Below, one piece after another: positions 53,973-64,000 of a DNA stretch of 64,000 bases. The stretch spans positions 62,001-126,000 of the forward strand of contig KV748260.1 in assembly GCA_001692895.1 (NCBI GenBank). The letters are read 5' to 3'. The translations under genes and the position numbers were made by a program. The stretch is from Cenococcum geophilum 1.58 (Eukaryota; Ascomycota; Dothideomycetes; Gloniales; Gloniaceae). The number at the start of each line of letters is the position of its first letter. The first letter of the stretch is position 1. The notes beneath the pieces are model-generated. The model was not told the DNA's origin. It saw only the letters and a list, made by a program, of their open reading frames with translations, and searched no databases.

Positions 53973-55697
53973 CTAGAAGAGCTTGTGCTCAAGGGTCATG
54001 TCATTTTCTGGCTCGAGACCAACGCATGCACGGAATATGTTTGTAAGAGCAGCACGTTGCTTGGCAAGGGCATTAATGACAGGAGTGCCCGGCGGAGTGA
54101 GTGGAGCCTTGAAGGTGTCAGTCATTGAAAAAAAATAGGATAAAGGAGAGTGGACTGGTCTCACCTTGAGCATGTAGCTAAGGACGCTAAGGACGCTATG
54201 GAAGCTAGAGTATTTCTCATCCGAAGCGTCAGTGCCATGAGCCTTCCATTGAATGCGCGTCATCATCTCAGAAACGACGACCAAGTCAATGATTAGGGGT
54301 GAAGCTAAGAGGGAGTCCTCGCAAACGTTGAAAATGCTGATGGTCTGATGGCCACCCATGAAAATCTCGGCATAGTACTCATCCAAAGCGCGCTTGTTAT
54401 CCCCAACAGTAAGCATGTACTTGATCACAACAGTGTGGTCAGGGTGTTCGCCCTCCTTGTAGAGGACAGTGTTCGCAGCGACCATATCATCCACGACGTT
54501 GGATTTAGAGATCTCCTTTGAGCGGAATTGCCTCTGAGAGCTCAAGTTCATTCCGTCGTTGTTACCGAGATGGTTGTAGCTCGCAATGGAAGTGAGCTTG
54601 ATGCCTGCGCTAATCAAGAAATCCACAAGAGCGGACTTCATCTTAGTCTGTCCAGACTTGAAGTCATCACCTCCAATGAAGGCACCATGCTTCTCAGCAA
54701 GCTGGATTGCACCGGGAACGAACGTGTTCTGAGGAGAACCATTGATGAAGGGAGCGTTTTCCAGGATGCAAGCAACTGCAAAGACTGTTGAAGGAGCAAC
54801 CTCCTCGTGACCAGATTCAATTGCCTTGAGCAAATTGTCAGCGGTGTCATTGACGCCTTCAAGGATGTCGGCATAGCGCTCTGTATTAGCAGTCCACTGC
54901 ACAATGACCTTATCGAGGCCATGAGCAGCCTTGAAATCACTGTGTATCAAATGTTAGCCGTGAAGTTTAGAGACTTAGCTAAATGACTCTAACCGAATAT
55001 CTTTGCGGATCTGCTCGACATGAGCCATGCATGTCTTGCTCCCTGGGATTAAGTTGTCTGCACGTTCCTCTTGGTTGGCGGCAATGAAGTCTGGGTAGTA
55101 GATACTTGGCAGGGGCTTCATTAGGGCCATTTCCTTGCGGACAAGGCCCTTCAGGGTTGGCTCCAAGACGGCAGCTCGGTCCATGGCATCTGCAAGATTC
55201 ATGCTGCTGATATCCCAACCACCAATGACAAGATCATTTGGATGAGTCATGGGCAGAAGATCATGGAAGGGGATGTTGATCTCTTTGCCGGTATTGGTGT
55301 CAGTTCCGAGTTTGATAGTAGAGCCCATGACTACAGAGCCATAGTAATTGGCAGCACGCTTTCCCTCGCGAGTGTCCCAAACGAGGCCACGGCGGTTTGC
55401 AATGATACCTGCAGTCACAGTGGAACCATTGTTACCACCCCAACCAACAAGCATACACCCAACCTTTGGTACCTTGCGGTCCACCTTGAAGCCGTAGAGA
55501 GTTTCCTTTGGAGTGGCTACGTACTTGCCATCGCTTCCCTGGGTGACCGAAGTAGTACGATAGGTATACTTGCTCTTGATCTCGGTGTCGGTATACACAA
55601 CATTGGGGGAGTCTACTACGAAGAGGTCATTGGTCGAGGATGGTCCAGCACCGTTTCCATTCGCAAAGCCTTTGCTATCGTCTGCATGGGGAGCCAT
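53973..55697 (-). CDS. INO1: Inositol-3-phosphate synthase
   Basis: NAD-dependent isomerase that converts glucose 6-phosphate to inositol 3-phosphate, the committed step of inositol and phosphatidylinositol synthesis. Exons 55697-54994, 54939-54165 and 54107-53973 join in phase for 537 residues. The NAD-binding motif is [14 protein letters not shown], and the catalytic and dimer regions include [37 protein letters not shown] and [13 protein letters not shown]. The segment [16 protein letters not shown] and the C-terminus [31 protein letters not shown] are also typical. The product is full length with no lesions. A probable 5' leader intron lies upstream. Confidence 0.97.
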
Positions 55698-55818
55698 ATT
55701 GTTTGGCGGTTGACGTGATATGATATGCTCAAAGACTATGAGTTTATCTTCTGTAGTCTAAGTCCGATGCACTTCCGGATGGAGAAGAGCGTCGGCCTGC
55801 AAATGGATGGTGGACCCT

Positions 55819-55922
55819 GCAAGGGAAACATTGTTAGCACACTGTCTTTGGAGGGCAGTCTAGAGTTATGGTGTCTCTAATCTTGGATATATTGTGGGTA
55901 CATAAAGAAAGTAGAAACTTAC
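55819..55922 (-). promoter_or_regulatory. Probable 5'-UTR intron of inositol-3-phosphate synthase
   Basis: Upstream of the start codon at 55697 the minus strand shows a consensus donor GTAAGTTTCT (from about 55922) and, about 100 bp later, an acceptor TTCCCTTGCAG preceded by a pyrimidine-rich stretch. Splicing here would shorten the leader without touching the coding frame. It is predicted from the two splice consensuses only. Confidence 0.5.
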
Positions 55923-58201
55923 GAGTTGAGGAGATTGGAGAACGTCTTGGCGACTGGGCAATGGCCCGTTGCTTGGTTTTTGAGTAGAAGTTTTGAAGGA
56001 TGAGTTTGTAATATAGCTGAGAGCCGGCTATGACGAATTGTGAGGTTTCTTGGGTGTATGTTTGGGCAAAGTGGTGGAGGGCAGTTTTTACATGAACAAG
56101 ACAAGCGAGGGTTGTTTATCGATAACTGGCGCGGTTGTCCCGGTGGAAGCCGGGATAGAGACAACCACTTGCCCACCGCTTTTTCCAATTTGCGAGTCCA
56201 CTTTGAGAGCTAGAGAATTGCATCGAATCCGAGGCTTCCGCAGGAGCCAATGACATGCCAAATCCTCCAACCGTAGCGGCTCTGAGGTGCCAACGCAGCT
56301 CCATACACGCCAGCAATTACGGATTCCAAGAAGAATCCTGAAGAGGCTGCCTGAGTGGTCACATGGCCAATATTTGCGATACACCAGAAGATAGCCAAGT
56401 GACAAGATCAATAAACTTGCAGCTTGGTCTCGCCTTTGGAGTTTTCCCATGGCCGTAGAATTGACGAAGAAGCGTCCTACGATGACATTTCGATCTGCCC
56501 CGCGAAAGTCAAGATAGTTCCAGGAAGCTGCTCCTGTAGAGCTCCACCCCCTCACGCGACGCTGCTGCTTGCACCCTTCCCAGAAGGCCAAGAGGATGCA
56601 GGGGTCCGTCATCGTCGATAAGCATGTGCACGGCCAGCCATGACGGATCAGCATCCTCCAGCGGGAAGCGACTTCGATGAGACGAAGTAGTCAGAAGTGC
56701 ACCTGCAGTTAGAAGTGCAGTCAGTGAGGTAGCGCAGCAACTGATGCATCCCGGGACACAGAATACCCTGATACCTGGGTGCGGTGGGTAGGCAGCGCTG
56801 AGACGGGTCGAGCTTCAGAGCAGTTTGTGGCTTGGCAGATGGGCGCGATCCACGATGGTGTCATGGCTGCGATGCACTGGACCAGAGATGCTTTTACGTA
56901 CATGTTGCGTCCACGGCGGCCAGCCGGCCGGCGACTCTCCGTGACGAGTGCTGAGTGGCTTGCTGAGTGTGCTGAAGGCGATGTAATAAACGGTCCGGTC
57001 CGTGAAAAGGAAGAGAAAAAAATTATGCTTATGTGTTATGAGAATGGTGGTTTCACCTGGTCTTCGAAAAGCTCCGAAACGGGCCAGAACAGGCAGTGGC
57101 GGCATCTGCAACGCTGTTCAGATAGTCGGACGGTAGTCTCAATGTAGGCATTAGAGCCGGAGAGGACGCGCCGGGCGTGAAGAGCGAGGTTTCGTGCCGA
57201 CTTCACTGTTTGCCATTATTGTGCCGTCCACGCCGTCCAGCTCGCCCCAGGGACCGCCCGGCTAGAATGGACAGCCGCCTGTTGATCAGGGGCAGCTCGT
57301 CGCTGATTCGTCGAGGGCGTCGAGTGCAATCCTTCGATACTGATTGGCAGACGCACCCGAGAGGATAAATTCGGCCTTCTCTTGATTGTTCTACAGCCGA
57401 AATCACCCTCTTAATAACCTGTAATATGCTAATCAAAAGATGCCCTTGAGCAGCCCTACCCGAGCTCCAGTGCCTTGCTGGGCGATTGCAACGTCCAACG
57501 AGGTAACGTGGGCGTGCTGTTTCATCTCCTTAAGCTCTACCGTCGGCTTCTGCGCTCCAACGAATTCGGCCGCAGATGTGTCCCCTTCGAACAGGGCAAA
57601 AAAGCCTCGCGATGCCCCGTGCGTTACTCACTTCCCAGCTAGCAAATCAGCGCACGCCCCCACATGCGACGCCAGACGCCACCAAGGGACCGAGCGCAGT
57701 TTACTTGCATCACTCATTACCCTAGCGCGCATCCTTGAAAGCATGCCCTTTTGACGATTCTTTGATTGTCGCTGTATCTTTTTGGTCACCTCTTCCCTCC
57801 CCTCGTCCCCAGTGCGGCAACAAAAATCTCTCAAAATTGCCACGTTGACAGCATCAGGAGCAGGGTTCAATTTGCTGCTAGGATTAGGACCGAGTTCGCC
57901 ATCTGCCAGAATACTAGCCATCGCTCATTCATCAAAGGGACGATCCTCCAGATCCCAATCTCAGCAAGAACTCCGTGCTTGGGACCTCAACCTAGCGGAT
58001 CGGTTGGCTGTTTATCCTCAGGGATTTGCCTCAGCACTGCATATTATTCCCCCTGCAACTTTGCTGCTGCCACGAGCTTGCATGCCAGCGACTGTTGCTT
58101 CTCGTCTTCACGGCTGGCTACTGGACATCTACGACCACCGGACTCTTCATTGAGGCTTTTTTAGGTGCTGGCACTTCTCTTATCAGAAAGAAAAGGCGGA
58201 T
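55923..58201. other. Divergent intergenic region, 2.3 kb
   Basis: Lies between the inositol-3-phosphate synthase gene (-) and the LIM gene (+), so it contains both promoters. A minus-strand frame at 56088-56654 (188 codons) and plus-strand frames at 56779-57147 and 57766-58164 lack motifs or splice partners. The stretch around 57760-58200 is probably the LIM gene leader. Confidence 0.45.
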
Positions 58202-60567
58202 ATGGCGGACACGATGAGGCCGATGAGCTTCTTGCCAGCGATCAAGTGCTCTGATTGCGGCATGGAAATTGAGATCTCAAAGCTGGCCGACCATGTCTGC
58301 TCTAGTACACCCGCGCGTACGTTGATAACGGACACCTCCACAAACCAGAAACCGATCGCAGAGGAAGAAACACCTCTGCAAATATCTCCTAAAAGCAAAC
58401 TCGACCGCGCGGCGACATTCAGCAACGGTTTGGCTTCGAAGTCGTCCGGACTTCTCAAACCTGGTCGCATGCCACCACCACCAAGGATCGACTCATCCGC
58501 TGCAAGTGAGTTAGCTGCTTCCAACCGGAGTTGTGATACTTATACTAACCACTCACAGATAAACCATTCATGCCACACGATCAATTGACATCTATGGGCA
58601 ACTATAGCGATCCTAAAAGCCTTTCTCCAATGTCCCCGGGCGGTGGATATAGACCACCATACAAGATGGTGAGGAGTGCTACTAGCCCAATGCCGCGTCT
58701 TTTCCGCCCACCATCTCCGGATCTGTCATCAAACATGGACTGCGCATTTCCTCCGTTTCCCACAGTTCGCAGTACAACTCCTGAACCCAAATCCAAACCT
58801 AAAGATAAGCTAAATCCAAGCCATAACCATCGTTACGCTGAAGCGGATCCATTGTTTGCGCCACTAAGCCCACGAACCAACGGTAGTGCAAGCGTCTTGA
58901 AAAGGATGAACACGATCGCCCCTGGACCATTCGATGCAAGAGTTGGTAAGAGTCTGGAGAGAAGCACATCGGCTGGAAAATCAGCCGAGAGTATGCACAA
59001 AAGGAGTGCCACGCAAAGTAGCATTAGCAGTAGTACGAAGGGACATGCACAGAGACCTTCGACATCTGGTTCTGAGAGGTTTAGAAGTTCCACGCTTTTG
59101 AACGGAGCAGTGGGGTTACCAGCGCGACCAAAGCCGGGCCCGCCTACTCGACCAGCGAGACCGGAAGGTATTGATGCTTTCTTAGAGCGTCTCCAAGAAC
59201 AGGCCAACGAACTGGCCAAAGAAACTCTAAACCCAGAAAATCGTTCGAGGACTTTTCCCTTGCGCAAAGAAAGTCAAGATACCGTCGACTTTCCACCTAT
59301 GTCTCTGTCTAGACAGCCCTCGGAGCCTTCAGGTCTGCAAAAACGACCAGCCAACCTTACGGAGCCAAGTAGCGAGTTGGACCAAGGCACATTCACTGGG
59401 TTGCCAAGTCAGCCCAAGGCGCCTAACATATTTCCACTTAGGAGCGCAAGCCGCAGCGGCTCTAGAGCTGGCACGAGACTAGATGATATGCCCCTAGTGC
59501 CATCAATACTAACCATGCAGAGAGATCTTCCCGGAAAGCCACTTCACACCCCATCAGACTCGGGAGCATCTGACGACTCAGCGTCTTCCGGGAGTGCGGC
59601 AAGTTCCAGATCAAGTCCTCCAGCATCAGAGGCTTCGGGACTATCACGTAGACCCTCAAAGGCAAGCCCTATCGAATCGCTTGCAAGTATAGACGAACAG
59701 ATTCCAAGAACATTAAGCCCTGAGCCACTATCAAAACCTGTGTCAGATGCACCACCTGCTGGATTACGGCCTTTAACACCCCAGTCCCGACCTGGGGGTC
59801 GCAATGGCCTAATAGGATACAATAGAGGACATGCCCCAGAACCTTTATTACTGCCAGGAGCAAATGGTGTCGCAGATGCTCCAGAGTCTCCAATGGACCC
59901 AGCGATACAGCGAGGCCTTTTCAGCCAACGTCGCCCTTCAAACACAACCATTTCCAAACCTGCTCCTCAAGCTAATCTCTCAACGAGCCCGCCGAAAGAC
60001 GTAAATGAACCGGCAGTCCGTCGGGGCCCGAGTCCAAGTCCATCTGTCAACAGGCGTGGCACTACAGCTAGCAAAGGCAAATGCAGAGGTTGCTCGGAAC
60101 CTATTGTAGGTAAATCTGTCAAGGCTGCTGACGGTCGCCTTACTGGCCGTTATCACAAACAATGTCAGTATAGTTCTCTGTACCCTTCTCTCATTCGCGA
60201 CGCTAACTAATATTGGACAGGCTTTGTATGTCAAACATGCCGTGCACCGTTTCAGACAGCAGATTTCTACGTCATTAGCAACTTTCCTTACTGTGAGCGA
60301 CACTACCATCAGCTCAACGGATCACTTTGTAAAGCTTGCGACCGTGGCATCGAAGGACAATACCTCGAAACCAACCAACGGCAGAAGTTCCATCCGAATT
60401 GTTTCTCTTGTCAGCACTGTATGATACAGCTGCGTGATGATTATTTCGAGGTTGGTGGGAAGGTGTTCTGTGAACGACATGCTTTCCATGCGGCACAAAA
60501 AAACACATTCCTAGGGCCCGGACGGAGGAATCCTGAGAGGAGGACTACAAGGCTCATGATGATGTGA
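58202..60567 (+). CDS. Paxillin-like LIM-domain protein
   Basis: Exons 58202-58505, 58559-60163 and 60221-60567, with 53-bp and 57-bp introns that show TACTAAC and GCTAACT branch sites, give 751 residues. A short N-terminal CxxC segment (IKCSDCGMEIEISKLADHVC) precedes about 580 residues of Ser/Pro/Arg-rich disordered sequence. Two C-terminal LIM domains follow: CRGCSEPI...HKQCFVCQTCRAPF...YCERHYH and CKACDRGI...HPNCFSCQHCMIQL...FCERH. This layout matches fungal Pxl1-type paxillin-like proteins, which act at sites of polarised growth and at the contractile ring with Rho GTPases. The Cys in HKQC is formed across intron 2. A cytoskeletal role is inferred from the family. Confidence 0.88.
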
Positions 60568-61342
60568 AGACTTTGGGTACTTTTAGATACGATTTCCCTT
60601 CAAGTTTATATTTACTTCTATGAGCTTCACTTTTGCTCGCTTTGGCTACTTGCATTACGCAACTTCACGCTTTGTGAAGACGTCCTTCGCTCTTACCATT
60701 TACTTTCTTTGCTTCTGCCTTTGTTTATGTTGGTCCCCTGAAGCCTTCACGAGCGTGTTGAGCATGTAAACGGCGTTCTTCTTTCCTGCCGGTAGCTTGC
60801 AGTGCTGATACCCCTTCACTTGGATTCCCCTTGATTTATATTACTTGTCTTGGAAGACCATAAACTCCCCACCTCTAGCAGAGTTACATCCTGTTGTATG
60901 TAATGTTTAGTGTATACTGGCATATACGCTTTAATCTATGAACATTCAAGACCGTTATCTACTTCAACTTTTCCCAACGTTGGGTCAACTCGGCCAAACT
61001 TAATTTTCGCTCTACGAGTGCTTTCCCATCTGCATTCTCTTCTATCTCCACGTCCCAACGAGAAATAGAAGAGTCTAGCTGCTTCCTAATTTGCCTTGGG
61101 TGGCTTCCTAGGCGAGCAGTTCCACTGAGAGTACCCAATTTAAAGTAGATGCATTATCGACTAGACAGGTCCCTGAGACAGAGTTCCCCGGACTTCAATA
61201 TTCCATCAATCATCTTTACCCAGGAAACCAGCATATTTCACGATTCGAAGATACTCACCAACATTAAGCGTGAAGTATCAGGACTTTCACGCTTCGTTAG
61301 AGAAAGCTAACTACAACTTCACCCAACGTCACCCTACTCCTC
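60568..61342. other. 3' flank of the LIM gene
   Basis: About 775 bp of T-rich 3' sequence and ordinary spacer. No gene is supported. Confidence 0.4.
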
Positions 61343-62236
61343 ATGAAGTCCGAAATTTCCGCCCTCTGCCACATAACCAGGCAAGGCGGGTCTTATAATC
61401 TACCCATCTGCCGCATTGAACGCCGTGGCCGCTGGATCATCAACGAGACCACTGCCAGATATAGGTGTTGCACAGCTACCGACCCTCCTCACATTCAGAT
61501 TCCGAAGCCGCAATATTAAAGGCTAAAGGTTACCGCCCGGGCTGCTGCTCCTCGTCTTCGGATCCAGAGGCAATAGAACCAGACCCTTCTACAACGACGA
61601 GCAATATAAAGAGCTGCAAAAATTCCAGTCTTCATCTTCAGACGGCGAGGTCGCAGCTTCAAACTATACAACCGCATCCTGAAACTGCAAGATCACCCCC
61701 AGAGGCTGCTGCCCAGACTGCCGCTCTTCGCCTCCAGACCCCGAGACTACACTACCAGAGCCTAAAACGGTGATAATACACTCTAGAGGCTACCGCCCAG
61801 GCCTCCGATCCTCGCCTTTAAACCCTGAAGCTACACATCCTGAAGCTACGACACAAGATCCCAAAGGTTACTGCCCAAACTGCTGTTCCTCCTCTCCAGG
61901 CCCCGGAGCCGCATCCAAAGTCGCTATACCAGAGGCCGAAGCCGGAAAACCAGTGCCATCAACCACACCATCAGGCAGCCCAGCAACTCGACCGAACTCC
62001 CGCAACCCCCGCAACTCCTGCGATTCAACTCAAGCCTGATCTGGCGCCACATCGACATCCTCGAAATCCCCACGGACGTGCTGCACTACATCTGCGCGGC
62101 CATCGGCCTCGCCACCACCGGCTTCGTCATCTTCACAATCCTCTTCCCCCTCATCGTTTACATCCGCGCCGCTAAACGGCACCATCTGAGCCCCTTCGCC
62201 CCGTCCCACTCGCCCCGTCCTCATCCAACACAATGA
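61343..62236 (+). other. Possible gene remnant: Cys-containing small frame, degenerate Pro/Ser/Cys repeats, hydrophobic segment
   Basis: A 58-codon frame at 61343-61519 reads LCHITRQGGSYNLPIC...ARYRCC. It is followed by four degenerate repeats of roughly 100-130 bp whose translation resembles GYRPGCCSSSSDPEA, GCCPDCRSSPPDPE, GYRPGLRSSPLNPEA and GYCPNCCSSSPGPG, spread over different frames. A third frame then encodes a good membrane helix (ICAAIGLATTGFVIFTILFPLIVYI) followed by a basic cluster, ending at the TGA at 62234-62236. The pieces might be exons of one membrane protein or a broken repeat-rich gene. I cannot connect them with confident splice sites and do not recognise the family. Confidence 0.35.
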
Positions 62237-62801
62237 CCCAACACGCCCCCTTGCACCTGCACCTGCACCCCACCGTCATTGCCGCCGGCCGCGCCGTCCA
62301 CGGCTAGCATGGCGTGCGCGTGAAGCAGAGGGGTTGCTGGATAGTGCGTTGGAAGGTGCACATGCGGGTGAGCGCGAGCGCGAATGCGATGGATCAGGCG
62401 GGGTATCCGGGGGTGTCGGGGAGTGGGGGATGTTTGGGGGGTTTGTCAAGGGGCGGGAAAGGGTCTTTTGGGTGTGCGTTGTTAGGCTCACGCTGGCGCC
62501 AATGTGCGTGTTGACGGGTTGGGGGTTGCGCCGCTTGTTGGGAGGGTGCTGGGACGGGGGGTAGATGGTTTGGGCTGGTTTTTAATTGGGGTGTGATGGG
62601 CGGCAGGGTGCTGTTGCTGAGGGTATACCTACTTACAGGGCTGAGAGTATTTGGATGGTGGCATTCAGTTAGCCGTAACTGGGTGAAGTCCGAACTCGGT
62701 TAAAGTGATGATGCTCAAAGAGGAATGTTTAACCGACAGAAATTTGTTCGGCTTCCGTCAATATTTCCTGCCAGCATGAAGGCATCTTCAAGCCATGGAC
62801 A
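62237..62801. promoter_or_regulatory. Upstream region of the SAM35-like gene
   Basis: About 560 bp, G-rich on the plus strand near 62400-62560 (GGGGTGTCGGGGAGTGGGGG), which could form a G-quadruplex-like tract. No gene is supported. Confidence 0.35.
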
Positions 62802-63858
62802 ATGCCCCCTGAGGAGATCGAGCATAATGAGGCCTCTCAAAACAACACCACATCCTCGCCCCAGCAGAGACGAACCATTTTTACCATCCCTCCGCCCTTG
62901 AAGCGCCTGTTCGATAAATTTCCTCTCGTCACCTACCCAGCGAACGAGCTCCCTTTGCGCGCACCTCAAAATCGACATCAGCATGCTCTCTATGTTTTCA
63001 CAACTGCAGATGGAGCTGTATCGAGTGCGCCGTCCTACAATCCGAGTTGTTTGAAATGGCAGGTTAGTACTGGCCGTGGCGCATTCCTAGATATGCTATT
63101 GTACATCAATCATGAAGCTAAGACGATCTGCTCCATAGACATATTTGAAATTCTGCAAGGTCGACTTCCGCGTCGTTTCTTCAAATAATCATGCGTCTCC
63201 CAGTGGAGCGCTTCCATTCCTCCTTCCCTCATCGGCTGAAGCCTCTAAACCATCTCTGCCAATCCCGTCGGGCAAGCTACAGAAATGGACGTTAGAAACT
63301 AGCAGCTCTGTTGTAGATGAGCCTTCCGACTTGCGCTACGAGGCATACCTCTCTCTGATAGACCACCGGATACGGAGGGCGTGGGTATGTTGCTCTCTGG
63401 TGGCAATCTGCTGGTCTAGAAGGAACTGACAATAATTGGCGCAACAGCTATATACACTTTACCTAACGTCCAATTTCACGTCCATCGCCGAATCACTCTA
63501 CATCCTCCCGGCGTCCAGAAATTCCCTAGTACGTCTTACGATTGCGTACGAATTACGTGCAGCTGCCGAAGCAGAGTTGTTGAAGCATAGCGTGGTCATC
63601 AGCGCCGAGACATTGTACAAAGACGCTGAGGAAGCTTTCATGGCACTAGAAACGGTCTTAGGAGAAGATGAATGGTTCTTTGGAGCAGCAAAGCCTGGCC
63701 TGTTCGATGCCAGCGTCTTTGCCTACACGAATTTGCTTTTGGATGATGGGCTGGGGAATGGATGGTCGGAGTCAAGATTACGAAACACCGTGTTGGGGAA
63801 GCAGAAACTAGTGGCGCATCGGGAGAGGATACTGGCAACATACTACGCAGGCGCTTAA
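62802..63858 (+). CDS. SAM35/Tob38-like mitochondrial outer-membrane sorting subunit (metaxin fold)
   Basis: Exons 62802-63062, 63139-63384 and 63448-63858 (introns 76 and 63 bp, phase 0) encode 305 residues. The N-terminal part (PPLKRLFDKFPLVTYPANELP...LYVFTTADGA...NPSCLKWQTYLKFCKVDFRVVSSNNHASPSGALPFLL) is the thioredoxin-like half of the metaxin/GST fold. The C-terminal half (YEAYLSLIDHRIRRAWLYTLYL...FFGAAKPGLFDASVFAYTNLLL) is the helical GST-C-like half. SAM35/Tob38 is the peripheral subunit of the SAM complex that inserts beta-barrel proteins into the mitochondrial outer membrane. No signal sequence or terminal membrane helix is seen, consistent with the family. All junctions keep frame. 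Confidence 0.85.
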
Positions 63859-64000
63859 ACGCGGAAAAGGTTGGTTTGATGGCTGAGTGTTGATGCTGTA
63901 CGGTACCCCTGTATGTGTAGGATAGTGTAAGAGCACTGGATAGAGGTTTGGTGTATGATACCCGTGCTTAATGAATCGGCTTCACCTTTCGCGCGCGCGA
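63859..64000. other. 3' flank at window edge
   Basis: About 140 bp after the SAM35-like stop, ending in a CG alternating run (GCGCGCGCGA). No feature is supported. Confidence 0.4.

Noticed and set aside
56088..56654. 188-codon minus-strand frame upstream of inositol-3-phosphate synthase
   Set aside because: No recognisable domain and irregular composition; lies in promoter DNA.

Overview
The window is nuclear DNA of a filamentous ascomycete (Pezizomycotina; a leotiomycete-like genome would fit, but I cannot prove the class). Genes carry short GT-AG introns, mostly 50-170 bp, often with CTAAC-like branch sites. The predicted proteins include fungal families (CFEM receptor, group I G-alpha, Mis13/Dsn1, Psd2-type decarboxylase). 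Gene-rich stretches alternate with very AT-rich stretches full of TAA/TAG, the pattern left by repeat-induced point mutation (RIP) of transposons. There is one ambiguous base (N at 16304).

Layout. 1-6107 is repeat territory: RIP-degraded DNA to about 3.83 kb, a nondescript stretch, then a 1.1-kb TA-flanked element (5023-6107). 6.4-13.2 kb holds an acetoacetyl-CoA synthetase broken by a perfect 58-bp triplication, a glyoxalase II (-), an rRNA methyltransferase of the Bmt6 type (-) and a divergent carboxymuconolactone-decarboxylase-like gene (+). 13.7-22.9 kb holds a homeodomain/C2H2 regulator (+), kinetochore Dsn1/Mis13 (-) and a C2-C2-EF-hand phosphatidylserine decarboxylase (-). 24.0-28.2 kb holds a decayed HAD phosphatase (-) and a G-alpha subunit (-). 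28.2-32.4 kb is gene-free and contains a nest of miniature inverted-repeat elements. 32.4-35.3 kb is a Prm10/ThrE-like membrane protein (-). 37.1-40.7 kb is one DNA transposon with perfect 127-bp terminal inverted repeats around a RIP-ruined core. 41.9-51.1 kb has a CFEM transmembrane protein, transketolase and a STAND-type N-terminal domain fused directly to kinesin-light-chain TPRs, all (+). 51.5-55.7 kb has a MEIOB/RPA1-like OB-fold protein (-) and inositol-3-phosphate synthase (-). 58.2-63.9 kb has a paxillin-like LIM protein (+), a low-complexity Cys/Pro repeat locus and the SAM35/Tob38 mitochondrial outer-membrane protein (+).

The genes do not form a biosynthetic cluster; they are scattered housekeeping functions (pentose phosphate pathway, inositol and phospholipid synthesis, methylglyoxal detoxification, chromosome segregation, signalling). 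The unusual content is the mobile-element debris, two broken genes, the TPR protein lacking a nucleotide-binding domain, and a 37-nt predicted intron in the meiotic gene.
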